Below are positions 44,378 through 55,537 of a stretch of DNA of 64,000 nucleotides, piece after piece (position 1 is the first letter of the stretch; each line of letters starts with the position of its first letter). The stretch is from the NCBI GenBank assembly GCA_963931865.1, contig OZ007507.1:7678847-7742846 (forward strand), read 5' to 3'. The position numbers were made by a program, and so were the translations under genes. Source of the stretch: Axinella damicornis. Taxonomy: Eukaryota; Porifera; Demospongiae; Axinellida; Axinellidae. Below the pieces are notes generated by a model. The model was not told the DNA's origin. It did not search any database and saw only the letters and a program-made list of their open reading frames with translations.

Positions 44378-44473
44378 AGCAAAAGGCTGGAGTTCTCGAT
44401 GTCTGCAGTATATAAATGCTCTTCTCATTGAAGCTCATTAAATATGCACGTGACCTTTGACCTCTACCGACCC
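44334..44473. repeat. Perfect 44-bp inverted repeat with 52-bp spacer
   Basis: The arms 44334-44377 and 44430-44473 are exact inverses (start GGGTCGGTAGAGGTCAAAGG). It appears to be a tail-to-tail doubling of the Mutator-like terminus. Confidence 0.95.
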
Positions 44474-45070
44474 TCTGAACAGTTCTCCCCCGTACAACTA
44501 TCCATACCCTCTGACAGATCAACTTTTTAACCAACCATGTTTCGTTCACTCAGACCAGCCAGATCCCTCAGACCAACCATTTAAGGTTACGGGATCCCCG
44601 CGCGGTGGGCGTGGCCAGACAATTTGTTCAAGCCCATTTTTCTCCCACAAAAATGAAATCAAACTTACTCGACGCAAAGCAGGGAAGGTAGTCAACATGC
44701 AGAGCAATCATCATTACAGTAGCTCACACTGTAGCTGTTGTACGCTGGTTAAATCAGTTCCAGCAAACTATTCGCCAAAAAATCTCCACCCCGAGCAACT
44801 TGATTCCACTGTTGGGAGATACGCCATAGGAAGCTCTAGGGCGGGACATAAGCGTTTTGTGGCTAGGTTGAGCAGTCCTGAAAAGAACGACCCTTGAGTG
44901 TGAATAACCGCCATCTTGACTCCCCTCTTTGGAATATAGCGTCATATAACTTCGGAACGGTCATCAGTATTTACAAAAACGCTTCATCCGGCCCTTTCTA
45001 TACTGTTCGTACCTATTTCAATACGGTCTTCCAAGTCCAGGTTGGATCACACGGCTTTATTTTTGGCGAC

Positions 45071-46607
45071 ATTACACTACTGGTAGGGAATTAAAACTTA
45101 CCAAAAATTGAAAAAATCCTGAGCACATTGGAAGACATGGAGAGATTCTGACTACACCATCATCATTCTAATTTTTGACCGACACAAACGTATAATAATT
45201 GTGCTGAAACTCATCTTTGTGGTGGAGTTATGACCCTAACCCTAACTTTTGGCCTCCTTGTGTGGGTGGATTTTTTTTTTTCGTTCCGGATCCGCTGGGA
45301 ATGAGACAGCCATGTAGCTACATGTGCGCACTAACTGAGACGATCCGAGCTTACCTTGCTGGTGGATGCAATCAGAGTCTGCTCGGGGTGAAAGTAATAC
45401 CGGAGTACCAGGGTCAGCTTGTCTTGCCTGTGAGATGCACCGGCTACCAGGAGTGCGGTGACTATTTACGAATGCCCTACAACGTGTACTGACCAAACGT
45501 AGGATTTTGGTGCTGAAACTCACCTTGGTGGTGGAGATATGAGTGCTTTTGTCTCGCCGTTGGCCGCCATTGCTTGAGCGCTCCATCGACTTCCGGTGGC
45601 AGTACCGTTCTTAGGAAAGGCACACAAAGATTCAGACCACACGGTTGTGATCGCTGTCGTTCACTGACGCTTACATGCCGAAACTCACCATGCTGGCTAA
45701 GTTGTGAGTGCTGTAATAATGTCTTGTCTTCCTTTTGGTCGCCATTGCTCGCGATCGACTGAGCGTGGTTGCCACATGGCATGTGTGTTAATTGGAACGA
45801 ATTGCAATACTTAGCTTGCACTTCGGCGAGTCGCAACCCGGGTTGCAACACAGCTATGAATGGTTTTATTAGGTACTTGAGAGCACTCTCTGATCTTCCC
45901 TATATATAGCTATAGTGGTACTCACGTGATGTGTGATAATTGGAACGAACTGTCACACTTCGCTTGTGCTACTGTTTAACTCTTTAGGGTCCAAAATATA
46001 TTGAAATCTCCCCCACAGCATAAAATGGCATCTGCATGCAGCGTTGAGCGTTGCCCAGGGCGCGCAGCGTCCAACAAAACTCGGGAGGGTGCCCCTGGCT
46101 GTTAACAGCAATGATTACACTCACCGTTGACCAAGGCAGGAAGGGGCGGAGGCACTGGGTGGAGCCGATAACTGAGCTAGCTGTCTGGTTATCGCGCCGT
46201 TCGACCAGCTGCTAAAACTCGACTGTTGTCTTGCCGTACGCGGAGGGCCATCGCTACTTACTTTATTGCTGGAGAGGGCAGACCAACAGTAAGTCAAAGC
46301 GGGAGCGTTATTGCAAGTAAGCGTATACTGACGGCGAGATAAGGCTTTTTAGCTTACCGTTCGATCAACTTACAATGGCGGCCTTGTTTCTGCCTGTAAC
46401 AGCTGCCAGCCCAGACGCTTGGCGCCCTTAATTCTGTAGTTATACAGAGGGGGACTACTGACAAGACTCCAGGAGCAGTGCTAGTCGAAGGCTGTCCATC
46501 ACCGCGAAGTGAGAAGCCATAGTGTGAAAGGACACTAATTATGCGCCTTTTGGCGCTATGGGCCCTAAAGGGTTAACCGCGGCTACCAGGAGTGCGGTCG
46601 CCCCTCG
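45071..46607 (-). repeat. REP-A cluster inserted in element F
   Basis: It starts ATTACACTACTGGTAGGG and ends AGTGCGGTCGCCCCTCG, the two REP-A ends, and holds parts of about three units. On the minus strand the first-half frame MATKRKTRHYYSTHN is intact and followed by a GTGAG site (about 45690-45750). Comparison with copy 1 of element F shows no clear target duplication at the insertion point. Confidence 0.75.
45980..46572. mobile_element. TTAA-flanked MITE inside REP-A
   Basis: The ends CTCTTTAGGGTCC and GGGCCCTAAAGGG are inverted and bordered by TTAA (45976-45979 and 46573-46576). It interrupts a REP-A copy. It is 593 bp with no frame recognised, piggyBac-type by target. Confidence 0.8.
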
Positions 46608-46939
46608 AAAAAACTATGAAATAGTGCTTGATTAAGTATATGGTGCGCGTATCTGCACGCAGGGATCCCGTAACCTTAATCTGGTAATTCTTGGGCCACG
46701 GGTCAAGCAGTGTTATGTACGTATTATGACCAATCTGGTGAACTGCAGAAGTCACACCAGCTTCAAACACGAATTACCATGCATGAATTGCATGTATTTG
46801 TCGCAAATATCCACACTTTACTGGTTGGGATATGATCAAATTATGCAAAGCTGAGCTAGCTTTTCCATTAGCCTCGAACCCAGGCGTGGAGGAGAGGGAA
46901 AAGAGCACCTGTTATCCACTGTTTGCGCATGAGTTTCAT

Positions 46940-47159
46940 TTCCCGACATTCCGGGAATCCCGGATAAGACCACGTCATTCCCGTGGCTTGTTGACGTCAG
47001 ATACTTGTTCGTAACCGTATCACGATCGTATTTTGTCAACAATGCGAGTTTATTCAAGACCTAGACAAGGCTGTTTCGTACCTTCAGCGACTTGGGTGTG
47101 CAGCGATGACGCTCGAACCCGAGCAGAGGACATCTTTGAAGTGACTCTGTCTATTTGGT
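46940..47159 (+). CDS. Candidate exon, unidentified
   Basis: From an ATG at 47042 one frame reads MRVYSRPRQGCFVPSATWVC then SDDARTRAEDIFEVTLSI up to a GTAAGT donor (47159). The region is less AT-rich than its surroundings. No domain recognised. Confidence 0.2.
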
Positions 47160-47318
47160 AAGTCATTGTGTTATACTGTTTGTGTTTGATGTGAAGCTTG
47201 CCCAAGATGGCAGCATAGTCATTGTAGTCTCATTCCTCATGGCACTGATGACAGACCAAGTTCCAAACGTGAGCATCAAAGCTGCAATCTGTCTTCGTGG
47301 TTTCGTTGTGTGGTCGAG

Positions 47319-47435
47319 GCTAGTATTTCCATGTAAGCAGAACGACGATATAATAGCAACATGCTACTAAACCTTGCAATGTGATTGGGCCAATACTACA
47401 CAGGTTTCACTTGAGGGGGGGGAGGGGGGGGGGGG
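47319..47435 (+). repeat. Repeat Z copy 2 with G-rich run
   Basis: It matches 39327 and 49127 (CTAGTATTTCCATGTAAGC, AATGTGATTGGGCCAATAC) and ends in a G tract at 47415-47437. Confidence 0.65.
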
Positions 47436-47952
47436 GTAGCCGCACAATATAACAGTCGGCCATCGGCCATATTCCGGGCGAAGCGCTGGTATGGTAACCA
47501 AAACCCATAATCACTTTTGTAGGGCTACATAGGAGGTATTGACTTCGCTGTGGGGGCACAATAATGAACACTTCAGACACTTGAACGCTTCACACACATG
47601 CATACCTACATACATTCCTTCAGATTACCACTCCACACCGAAAGATCATAAGTCTAGCTTCCCACCTGGCAATTTTTCAGTGTCAGATCATGTCCGACCA
47701 ATACCTGTGTTGGTCTGACATTATGTCAGACCAGCTTTTTAAAATTATGTTGTGCATTGTAGCCTCATTCCCAGGCTCTCGTTCTCGGAAGGGAGAAGAG
47801 AGCCTGGTAACATCGGGGGAACCAATCAGATTGCACAATGAAAACACATGACCATTCAATTAGGCGTGACCAGACTCATGCCCAGACCGGCTAGGGAGAG
47901 GAGTCTTGGATCGGGCATGGGACTGACAAACACTTGGCAGGTTTGTTATAGA

Positions 47953-48165
47953 CTTTACTGCAATGGCTTTACTGCAATGGCTTTACTGCAATGGCTTTAC
48001 TGCAATGGCTTTACTGCAATGGCTTTACTGCAATGGCTTTACTGCAATTAATGGCTTACTGCACTGGCTTTACTGCAATGGCTTTACTGCAATGGCTTAC
48101 TGCACTGGCTTTACTGCAATGGCTTTACTGCAATGGCTTTACTGCAATGGCTTTACTGCAATGCT
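47953..48165. repeat. Minisatellite, 14-bp unit
   Basis: About 15 copies of TTTACTGCAATGGC, with a few 12-13-bp variants and ACTGCACTGGC copies. Since 14 is not a multiple of 3, it yields an artefact frame in three registers. Confidence 0.95.
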
Positions 48166-48435
48166 AACTACCTACACCACCATGGTAAAGGGTGATCACT
48201 GTCTCAATCAGGGAGCCCTGCAGTTACCAAGGACACCTGGTAACACCTACAAACACCAAGGGCACCATTGGTCACCGTAGGGCATCCATGTATAATAGTG
48301 CATCTATGTATAATTGTAACACAAAAATACTAACCAAGCACCTCTTGTGAGATAATGGGGCAGCACGTGTCAGAACAGACCCCAATTCAATGTCTAGCGC
48401 CAAGGACATAAACATCTCTTGAAGCTTATATGTTT

Positions 48436-48939
48436 CGAGGGGCAACCGTACTCCTGGTAGCCGTGTTGCAACCGGTTGCAACTGCCGGTCGCGTAAGCTA
48501 CGAGTTGCAGCTCATTCCATTTAACGCACATGCCACATGAGGACAACGATCGGTAGATCGAGTCGGCAAAATGGGGTCCAAAGGGAAGACAAGACGTTAT
48601 TACAGTGCTCACGAGTTCGCCAGCACGGTGAGTTTCGGCATGTGAGCTTCAGTGAATGACAGCAATCACGCTTGTGTGGTCAGAATCTTTGTGGGGCCTT
48701 TGTACGTAAGAGCTGCACTGGCAACAAACTTCGAAGAGAGCGATCGAGCAGTGGCGGCCGATGGTACTACAAATGCGCTTGTATCTCCACCACCAAGGAG
48801 AGTTTCACCACCAAAATTGTACAGTGAGGACAGTGCAAGATAGCGATCACGATGGTGTAGTCATAGTGTTTGCAGGCCATTGCTAAATAGTCAATTCATT
48901 ATTTATGTGGCACAATTTTCCCCCCACCAGGAGTGTAAT
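48436..48939 (+). repeat. REP-A copy 4
   Basis: A full copy from CGAGGGGCAACCGTACTCC to CCACCAGGAGTGTAAT. The first-half frame reads MGSKGKTRRYYSAHEFAST before GTGAGTTTCGG. The second half has lost its ATG and its donor (AAGGAGAG). Confidence 0.8.
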
Positions 48940-48969
48940 CACAAGAAAGGTAAAAAAAGAGGTAAACCA

Positions 48970-50070
48970 ACTATCCATAATTAACCATGCCCTTAGGTCA
49001 ACACAGGCTGAATCACTCCGTCCCTACTAGAAAATGTCTTCTTGCAAGGTGTTCTCTTACAAGATTTTTGAACACCTTGCCAGATCGTATTACTAGTTGG
49101 GATACGATAAAATTATGCATAGCTGAGCTAGTATTTCCATGTAAGCAGAACAACGGTATATTAGCAACATGCTACTAAACCCTGCAATGTGATTGGGCCA
49201 ATACTATACAGGTTTCTTTTTTTTTTTGGGGGGGGGGGGTGGCCTCATTCCCAGGTTCTCGTTCTCGAAAGGGAGAAGAGAGCCTGGTAACATTGGGGGG
49301 AACCAATCAGATTGCACAACGAAAACACATGATCATGCAACTATTTTTCAGACGTGTTTACCTTCGCTGCCGTGCTAACACACCAACTGTAGACACAGAA
49401 ATGAGCGTCAAGGACAAAGTACCCCTCAAACGTTGGAAAAGGCAGATGACAGGTCTGCGAGAGGGCCACTGGTCTGAGTTCGCTGGTCACTGCGGTTTGC
49501 TTGTGAGACCAGCTCGCTCATAATCTGTCACCGCTTACGGGATCGATGATTCACAAAGTGAGTTGTCCAGTTTGCCTGTTAGGATCTCTATAAGCCAGGG
49601 ATGTCTTGAAAAGGAAGAGTAATATTTTGAAAAGTGTGTGATTGATTTTTGCAACTCATGGGACATTAACCACAAAAGTAGAAGTGTCCTTCGTTTATCA
49701 CATGAATGATGACGCGCCGGAAGTCAACGGTTTGGCACCCCCAATGTTACCAGGCTCTCTTCTCCCTTTCGTGAACAAGAGCCTGGAGGGCTCCCCCCCA
49801 CCCCCTTTGGAAATTACCCAACAAGTATACAACTCATGCCACAACCCCACCTTGAACACCGAGAGGCACGTGTGAAGGCAGAGGCAGTGAGAGATATGAC
49901 AGGCACGCAGTCTTTGCCTAAGAGAAAAACAAAATGAACAGTCCTTACTAGTAAGTCAATTTCCATTCAGTGAGTGTGGTGGATGTTTATGGGATAATTA
50001 CCCACCAAAGACTTTACTGCACACTGGTGGATACTAGGTGTGGCTTACCACACAACAAAGTTACATGTAC
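48970..50070 (+). repeat. Segmental duplicate of the 38.4-40.4 kb region
   Basis: In the same order, it shares CATGCCCTTAGGTCAACAC, GTCTTCTTGCAAGG(T/C)GTTCT, repeat Z, AATTACCCAACAAGTAT and the zinc-finger exon relic with 38.4-40.4 kb. Pieces also recur at 46.8-47.9 kb. Confidence 0.65.
49862..49917 (-). pseudogene. Second relic of the USP22-like zinc-finger exon
   Basis: The first ~55 bp of the 40154-40284 exon recur on the minus strand with the same CTTAG acceptor and GCAAAGACTGCGTGCC start. The rest of the exon and the donor are missing. Confidence 0.55.
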
Positions 50071-50125
50071 ACTCAAGATTAAGGTCACAGGCAGATTTTA
50101 GAGGGTGTTGTAGCGTAACGATTAT

Positions 50126-50127
<2 letters not shown>

Positions 50128-50162
<35 letters not shown>
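50128..50162. repeat. C35 homopolymer
   Basis: An unbroken run of 35 C in otherwise ordinary sequence. Confidence 0.9.
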
Positions 50163-50163
<1 letters not shown>

Positions 50164-50930
50164 CAATGCAAAATCATCGTTATAATATATAGCCATTCGA
50201 CACTGCAATCATGTTCATCCTTTCCTAACGGTGGTGGTCAGTAAGTCAAAGGTGGTGCTATACGTCCATTAAATTATTTCTGTAAGGATCATTTCTTCAG
50301 TGATGGAGTCTTTCACTGCTCCGTGTTAGATGCTGGTATATGGAACAGTATACTTGTGCTCTGACCAGACTCATGTCCAGACCGGCTTGGGAAAGGAGTC
50401 TTGGACCAGGCATGGGACTGACAGGCTTGTTATAAGTATTATAGAGCGGCTGCATTGACATCACAAAATCATGTGACTGAGTACTTCCACAAGGTAAAAG
50501 AACATGGAGTTCAATGGCAGCTGAACGGAAACTAGATCTCACTTGTACTCGAGGTCGCATAGCTGCTCAATCTAATCGGCATGGTAACTGTTCTACAGCT
50601 ACAGTCGACAGAGTAGTACATGATTGCACTTGGTAAGTTCCAAGCTGCTTGCATTTCTATATTAGGTCACTGTAGAAATGACTACTTTCTTGCCGTGTAG
50701 TCTTATGGATAAAACGGAGGGCATTACAGTTGTTATACGGCTGGTGATGTAAAACCTCTATCTACATTCAAGCATTGCGTCGGCACTGTACATTCATCTG
50801 CTGGGGGTGGGGTACAATAGCACAGAATTTCAGGGGGACATACACTTTACACTATAGTGAAATGTCTAGGAGGAAAATCTTACTCTCTGACATTGGTTGT
50901 ACAAAATTTTAATCAAGTTGGTGGTCAAAT
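50163..50930. other. No recognised gene
   Basis: It contains ACCAGACTCATGTCCAGACC (50359), a duplicate of 47868. The rest shows no domain or element ends. Confidence 0.35.
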
Positions 50931-51253
50931 ATGGAACGCCATATCCGCCAAAATTAGCCATATGCGATCAGCGTTCAAATGGTTCGAATGGTTCAAATTT
51001 GTGTTCAAATGGTTCGAATTTCTGTTGGAATGGTTCGAATTTCTGTTCGAATGGTTCGATTTCTATTCAAATGGTTCGAATAGAAATTCGAATGGTTCGA
51101 ATAGAAATTCGAATGGTTCGAATAGAAATTCGAATGGTTCGAATATAAATTCCAACGGTTCAATCAAACCATTTGAATATAAATTCGAACACAAATTCGA
51201 ACCATTCGAACGCTGATCGCATGTGGCTAATTTTGGCGGATATGGCGTTCCAT
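50931..51253. mobile_element. Foldback element with internal tandem repeats
   Basis: Left arm ATGGAACGCCATATCCGCC, right arm GGCGGATATGGCGTTCCAT, inverted over about 75 bp with few mismatches. It is flanked by GGTCAAAT / AGTCAAAT (7 of 8). The middle has 21-bp tandem copies of AATGGTTCGAATAGAAATT, themselves palindromic around TTCGAA. Confidence 0.85.
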
Positions 51254-51261
51254 AGTCAAAT

Positions 51262-52820
51262 CCCTGAATAAATCTTCACCCAGTTGCGAGTGACATCCCA
51301 TGTTGACTGTGAAAGGCATTGACCACCGCCCACGAGCACAACCCAGAAAGTTGAAAACGGTCACTAAGATAAGGGAGGGGGTTTCCGGACAGTCTATTAA
51401 TTCCGGACATCATGCCCCTCACATTCACTCCTTCTTTCAAAATATGGTAAGTGTGCATGCATACCCTACCTTCCAACTTTCCAAAGCTGTGCAGTTGTTA
51501 GCAAAACTGCTCCTAGAGAGCGAAAGCTGGGGCCGTATCCGGAAACCCCTTCCGTTAACTTCTTATTCATGGCAACAAATACACTACTAGCAGTGTATCG
51601 TCCATGCATATCCAGTGCCCATATCTATGGTCATAGTCTAGCGGGCTAGCCCCTCGAATTTTCCCCAGCACGGATCGACTCGCAGCGATCGCGCGCTGGA
51701 GAAAGCGAAGGGCTAGCTTGTTAGACTATCTATGGTCACCCATCACGACCATCAAGAATCCTCACCATTGATCGTCTCGGGGCTTGCTTCAGTTGTCGGC
51801 CTCACGAGGTAGGTTACTTGTAAATCACCCTGTACGACTGAAGGCCATGCGTCTGCTTGAAATATATATCCAGCTCGAGGTTATGTTGCAGGGGATTCCC
51901 CAGCAATAACCTGAGTCAAAGAAACCGAAATTGAAACATCACGTGACTGTCTTCATCATTGACTTTATTGCCCAACTACGGAACTGCAGGAACGAACTCC
52001 TACTGCACCCGCAACATCAATAGCCCAATTCGGGATACTCTCCTACTAAGCTAAGGAGGTTACAAAGAAGAAGAAGAAGACTGCCGCGTGCGCGAGGAAA
52101 CTCAGGACACTCTCATGACTCTCATCTCGGAGTCTCCCCAAGCAGAGGTTACAAAGAAGAACAAGAAGACTGCAAGCGATGAAAGAACAGATTATGTAGC
52201 AGGATGCGGATACCAGAACGGCAGGGAATAAGGTAGATCTACTAAGGGATGATTGCACAAAAAAACAGTGGAGTATACAGCCCCCCCTACAGAGATCGTT
52301 TTCAGGATATGTAGCCCGGGGGGATTGTCAAATCTGTCACTGTCCACCATCAGCACTAGAGTGCCGCTCCAGCTCACATTCTTCGTACGTCCCCCATGTG
52401 TTCTTTACGCCCAACACAAACACCCTCATATATTGTAGCCGATGTTGGCTACGCCTGAGACAGTATTGTCAGGACTGACAATTCCATCCATGACCAAACT
52501 GCTGATGGGTTACAGATCTTGCTTGATGGAATGGTGGCCTGCAGAGGTAGCTGTGAGCCATTTCTCTGCTGACATGCGTAGTAATCGGTCACAGTGGGGT
52601 GGGATGACAAGAAAGAATCAATTTTTGAGTAGGTTATCGATATCAATGGCATAATAATATTATCTAGCTACTGTGGTGGAAATGTTGAAATATCACTTGG
52701 CAGCTGCAATGTAATTAGATCGTCAATTGGTCTGAAGTTTTTACCCATGTGGTCACTTGAGTCGATCCATGCTTGGAAGGGCTAGGCTGTGTACAGTTTC
52801 ACTGCAAAAACAAATCAGTT
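51262..52820. other. No confident gene
   Basis: It contains a partial repeat P (52196-52330, GGATACCAGAACGGCAGGGA) and a short foldback of the CTAGCCC type at 51638-51727. A 70-codon + frame at 52442-52654 is not recognised. Confidence 0.35.
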
Positions 52821-53247
52821 GTTTTAGCCACAGAGTGGTTACCCTGGTTGCAGAAAAGCTGGAGGTGGTGGTTAGAAGGGGTTTGCGCGGATTAGATCAC
52901 CACTATGCTGCTCTATGCACCGCCTTCGGCAGTGGCTGTACCACTCAAAAATAGCTTGCTACAGGCCTGAAGCTGGAGGCAGTGGTTAGAAGGGGTTCAG
53001 AGACTCATTGCATAAGGCAACTTGAGAGGAAGCTGGCCCTGCAGATTATCTTACAACTATAATCATGTGATCTAAACATCTCTGCTGCTGGCAAGGGTAT
53101 GACATTTCCATGACAACCAGTTGTAGCCAGTGATCTTGCAGGGTGAGATGATCTGGGCCAGTTGCCTTTGCAGGTTGTCTTATGCAATTACCTTGAGTAA
53201 ACCTCCTATAGCCACTGCACTCACGGTAACCACTCTGTGGTTAAAAC
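52821..53247. mobile_element. TIR element, GTTTTA(G/A)CCACAGAG ends
   Basis: A 23-bp inverted repeat with one mismatch: GTTTTAGCCACAGAGTGG at left and CCACTCTGTGGTTAAAAC at right. It is 427 bp. Internally AGCTGGAGG(T/C)(G/A)GTGGTTAGAAGG is repeated twice. No target duplication is obvious. Confidence 0.75.
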
Positions 53248-53250
53248 TAA

Positions 53251-54341
53251 TTACCCCGCACACGCATTAGGCTTGCGGAAATTATTCCCCAAATTTTGCC
53301 CATTATTCTATTCTTTTATTCCTAAAAATGTTACCTATTATTCTTCCTAGAAAAAAATTATTCCCAAGACAGCCACCTATTATTCTCAGTGAAAAACCAA
53401 ACCGTGAGACCGAACTCTCCTTCACACGTTGCGTCGGCGATCGAGATAGCCTTAGTAAAGACCGTCGCTGGCTTCTCTTCACTCGAACCGGAGGGTTAGC
53501 TTTTACTTCACGCTTCCTAGCTAACTCAGAGGGCTCTGGGAACTTGAGCCTACCTAGTAGAGAGCTAGTACATTGGCTACACTCTCCTTTCTCCGACGAA
53601 CAGTCGCTAGCAGCCATTTCGCTACGTGATAATCCGTTTTTTCCCCGGTAAACTCACCGATTATTCCGGAAATATTCTTCATTCTTTGTGCTACCTATTA
53701 TTCTTTTATTATTCCCGGCATAATTTCCGCAAGCCTAACACGCATGCACGAAGCGGGGTTAAGCAATCGGTTTTGTCTGTCAGTCAGTCTGTCAGTCAGT
53801 CTGTCAGTCAGTCTGTCATGCGAAAAAAATTGAAATATCGCCACATAGACCCTAATAAACCATCGGAAGGGAGTCAAACAATAGCAAATAGCAAAAAACT
53901 GCTCTATATGTACCTGACTGAAGTCAAGGCGCTTCGTTTCACTGTATTTCGGCAATTTCCTACTTTTCATAACTATTCATAACATTGGCTCCACCTCTTC
54001 GTGACCTCAGAGTCCCATCAAGAACGGGACACACAGTGCATTTGGAAATTTCATGCTTCGAGATGACCGCTAGAAAACAGTGTTTTCTCACAATTTATGT
54101 ACTTCACAGACATCGTGGCTATTGTTTTGGCTGTTTTTTACAGCTATCTCCTATTATTCGTAACATTTGGCCCCACCTCTTCAGCTTCACAATATTATAA
54201 TAATATATACGGTAAGCGGTCACTCCTACACGAACGCGATACCACCTGCTCAATGTGCATCGGCAGCAGAGATGTCACGTCGATTGTAGCTGCACTGTAG
54301 ACATTCCACGCGGGGTATGTGTTCTATGAACACCTCTAGTT
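53251..54341 (+). mobile_element. Repeat family X, copy B (interrupted)
   Basis: It matches copy A (15975-16607) in inverse. The terminal TTACCCCGCACACGCAT is cut by the hAT MITE and resumes GCACGAAGCGGGGTTAAGC. It has GTCTGTCAGTCA tandem units, then the shared body, ending GTGTTCTATGAACACC. Confidence 0.7.
53268..53737. mobile_element. hAT-type MITE with 8-bp target duplication
   Basis: The ends TAGGCTTGCGGAAATTATTC and its inverse are flanked by exact ACACGCAT (53260-53267 and 53738-53745). ACCTATTATTC repeats occur inside, the same family as 4793-5210 in the other orientation. It is inserted in repeat X. Confidence 0.85.
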
Positions 54342-54425
54342 TTTACAGTGAATTAATTGGAGGGAGTGACCATGTGCTCCTCCTCAAGCAATATTGTGTT
54401 GGCTGTAGTTTCTCTGTCTGTGCAG

Positions 54426-54462
54426 TTGTGTTCATAAACTTCAATGGACCTGCTACAATAGA
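54426..54462 (+). CDS. Exon a of a possible small gene
   Basis: A 37-bp exon between TTCTCTGTCTGTGCAG and GTAAGTC, reading VFINFNGPATI with two spare bases (GA) at the end. These join the first base of the exon at 55148 to make a full codon (GAT). Both splice sites are strong. The protein is not recognised. Confidence 0.4.
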
Positions 54463-54849
54463 GTAAGTCTGCATACATCTATAAAGTGCAGGTATCTACT
54501 ACGAGCTTTGAAATGTTTCCAGAAACAAATGCCTGCCCACACTGATACTAATCAGCCTTACACTCCGACATTTGGTTTGGTAGTCAGTAGTTTTATGCAA
54601 TGTTCCAAAACGAGTATGACTGTCACTGCTTGATAAGTTGGTATATGGCTGCCTGGCGTTGTTGTTCAAACGTGTTGTTACTTGAGATGAAGAGTTCAGA
54701 ACTGTACAGGGAAGTTTGTTGGGAGGGTTGCACTTCCTAGTGCAGTCAGTACATAATAATCATATAGGGGCAAAGGAACCGGTACATAGTGGTAGTAACT
54801 GGAAAGATGGCTTTGAGATTGATTACTCTTCTTGGAGTAAGAGTGTATT

Positions 54850-54995
54850 AGAGGACTCTGGGGAAAGTCTGTGACATCACAACGATTTGCTGACTCCATC
54901 TTAAGCACAGTAGGTTAAGATAAGAAAGTCTGTGACATCACAACGATTAATTTTGCTGACTCCATCTTAAGCAGGTGCACAGTAGGTTAAGATAA
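54850..54995. repeat. Tandem duplication, ~66-bp unit
   Basis: AAGTCTGTGACATCACAACG, GCTGACTCCATCTTAAGC and CACAGTAGGTTAAGATAAG occur twice in a row with small indels. Confidence 0.85.
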
Positions 54996-55147
54996 GCTGA
55001 AACTCCCAGTGCTGGCAGTTTTTGTTCAGGTGCTTCAATTAGAAACGTTTTGCTCTCTTACTCATAATGGAGAGCCTTGAGAGTGTTTTCATCCGTGTCT
55101 GTCATTATGACGATAGTGATTAATATTATCGTATTCCATTCATGCAG

Positions 55148-55204
55148 TGAGCAGAGGACCCTGGCAAACCTGGTTCATTCAGAAGTGATGAGTGCAATCA
55201 AGAG
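55148..55204 (+). CDS. Exon b of a possible small gene
   Basis: A 57-bp exon between CCATTCATGCAG and a GTGGGC donor, reading EQRTLANLVHSEVMSAIK with one base before and two after. Its phase fits exon a exactly. The sequence is amphipathic and protein-like, but no family is recognised. Confidence 0.4.
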
Positions 55205-55227
55205 GTGGGCATTAGTGTGACACTCGA

Positions 55228-55310
55228 GTGTGGTAATTACCCTGTGCGCATGCGTGCAGCAGGGGTATTGATTGGTTTGTCTGTCTGTCTGTCAGTCCAT
55301 GGAGTTTCAG
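55228..55310 (+). mobile_element. Repeat family X, truncated end (copy D)
   Basis: TTACCCTGTGCGCATGCG, GCAGCAGGGGTA and GTCTGTCTGTCTGTC match the palindromic end and microsatellite of repeat X. The body is absent. It lies just after exon b. Confidence 0.55.
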
Positions 55311-55537
55311 CAATGAAGAGCTTGTTGAAGGCTTTAGTTCGGGATAGAAGTGTTGAGTTCAGAGAATACTAGCATCTACATACCAGAGATTTTTTTTCTC
55401 TCTATACAACACACACACAGAGTGAATAGTGTAAGGATAGAGCCACCTAGCCATGAAACCACAAGCAGCTATACAATTATTGAGCTGTTAGCCAGCTCTT
55501 CACATCGCCACACTTGAGCGGTTCTATTTCCATGCAG

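Larger units (their letters stand above)
44585..46675. mobile_element. TTAA element F, copy 3, split by an insertion
   Basis: The left part (44585-45070) ends TTATTTTTGGCGAC. The right part (46608-46675) resumes AAAAAACTATGAAATAG and ends GGGATCCCGTAACC. Together they match copy 1, which reads straight through. TTAA borders both ends (44581-44584 and 46676-46679). Confidence 0.8.

Noticed and set aside
45071..46607. REP-A as a Helitron
   Set aside because: It lacks the 5' TC and 3' CTRR hairpin ends and does not sit between A and T, even though target duplication is absent.
47848..48280. LQWLYCNGFTAMA repeat protein
   Set aside because: The 14-bp tandem unit yields the same peptide in rotating frames; no start context or splice sites.
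49300..49523. Frame ending LREGHWSEFAGHCGLLVRPARS as a terminal exon
   Set aside because: An acceptor-like site is present, but there is no upstream partner, no homology and it lies within duplicated repeat sequence.
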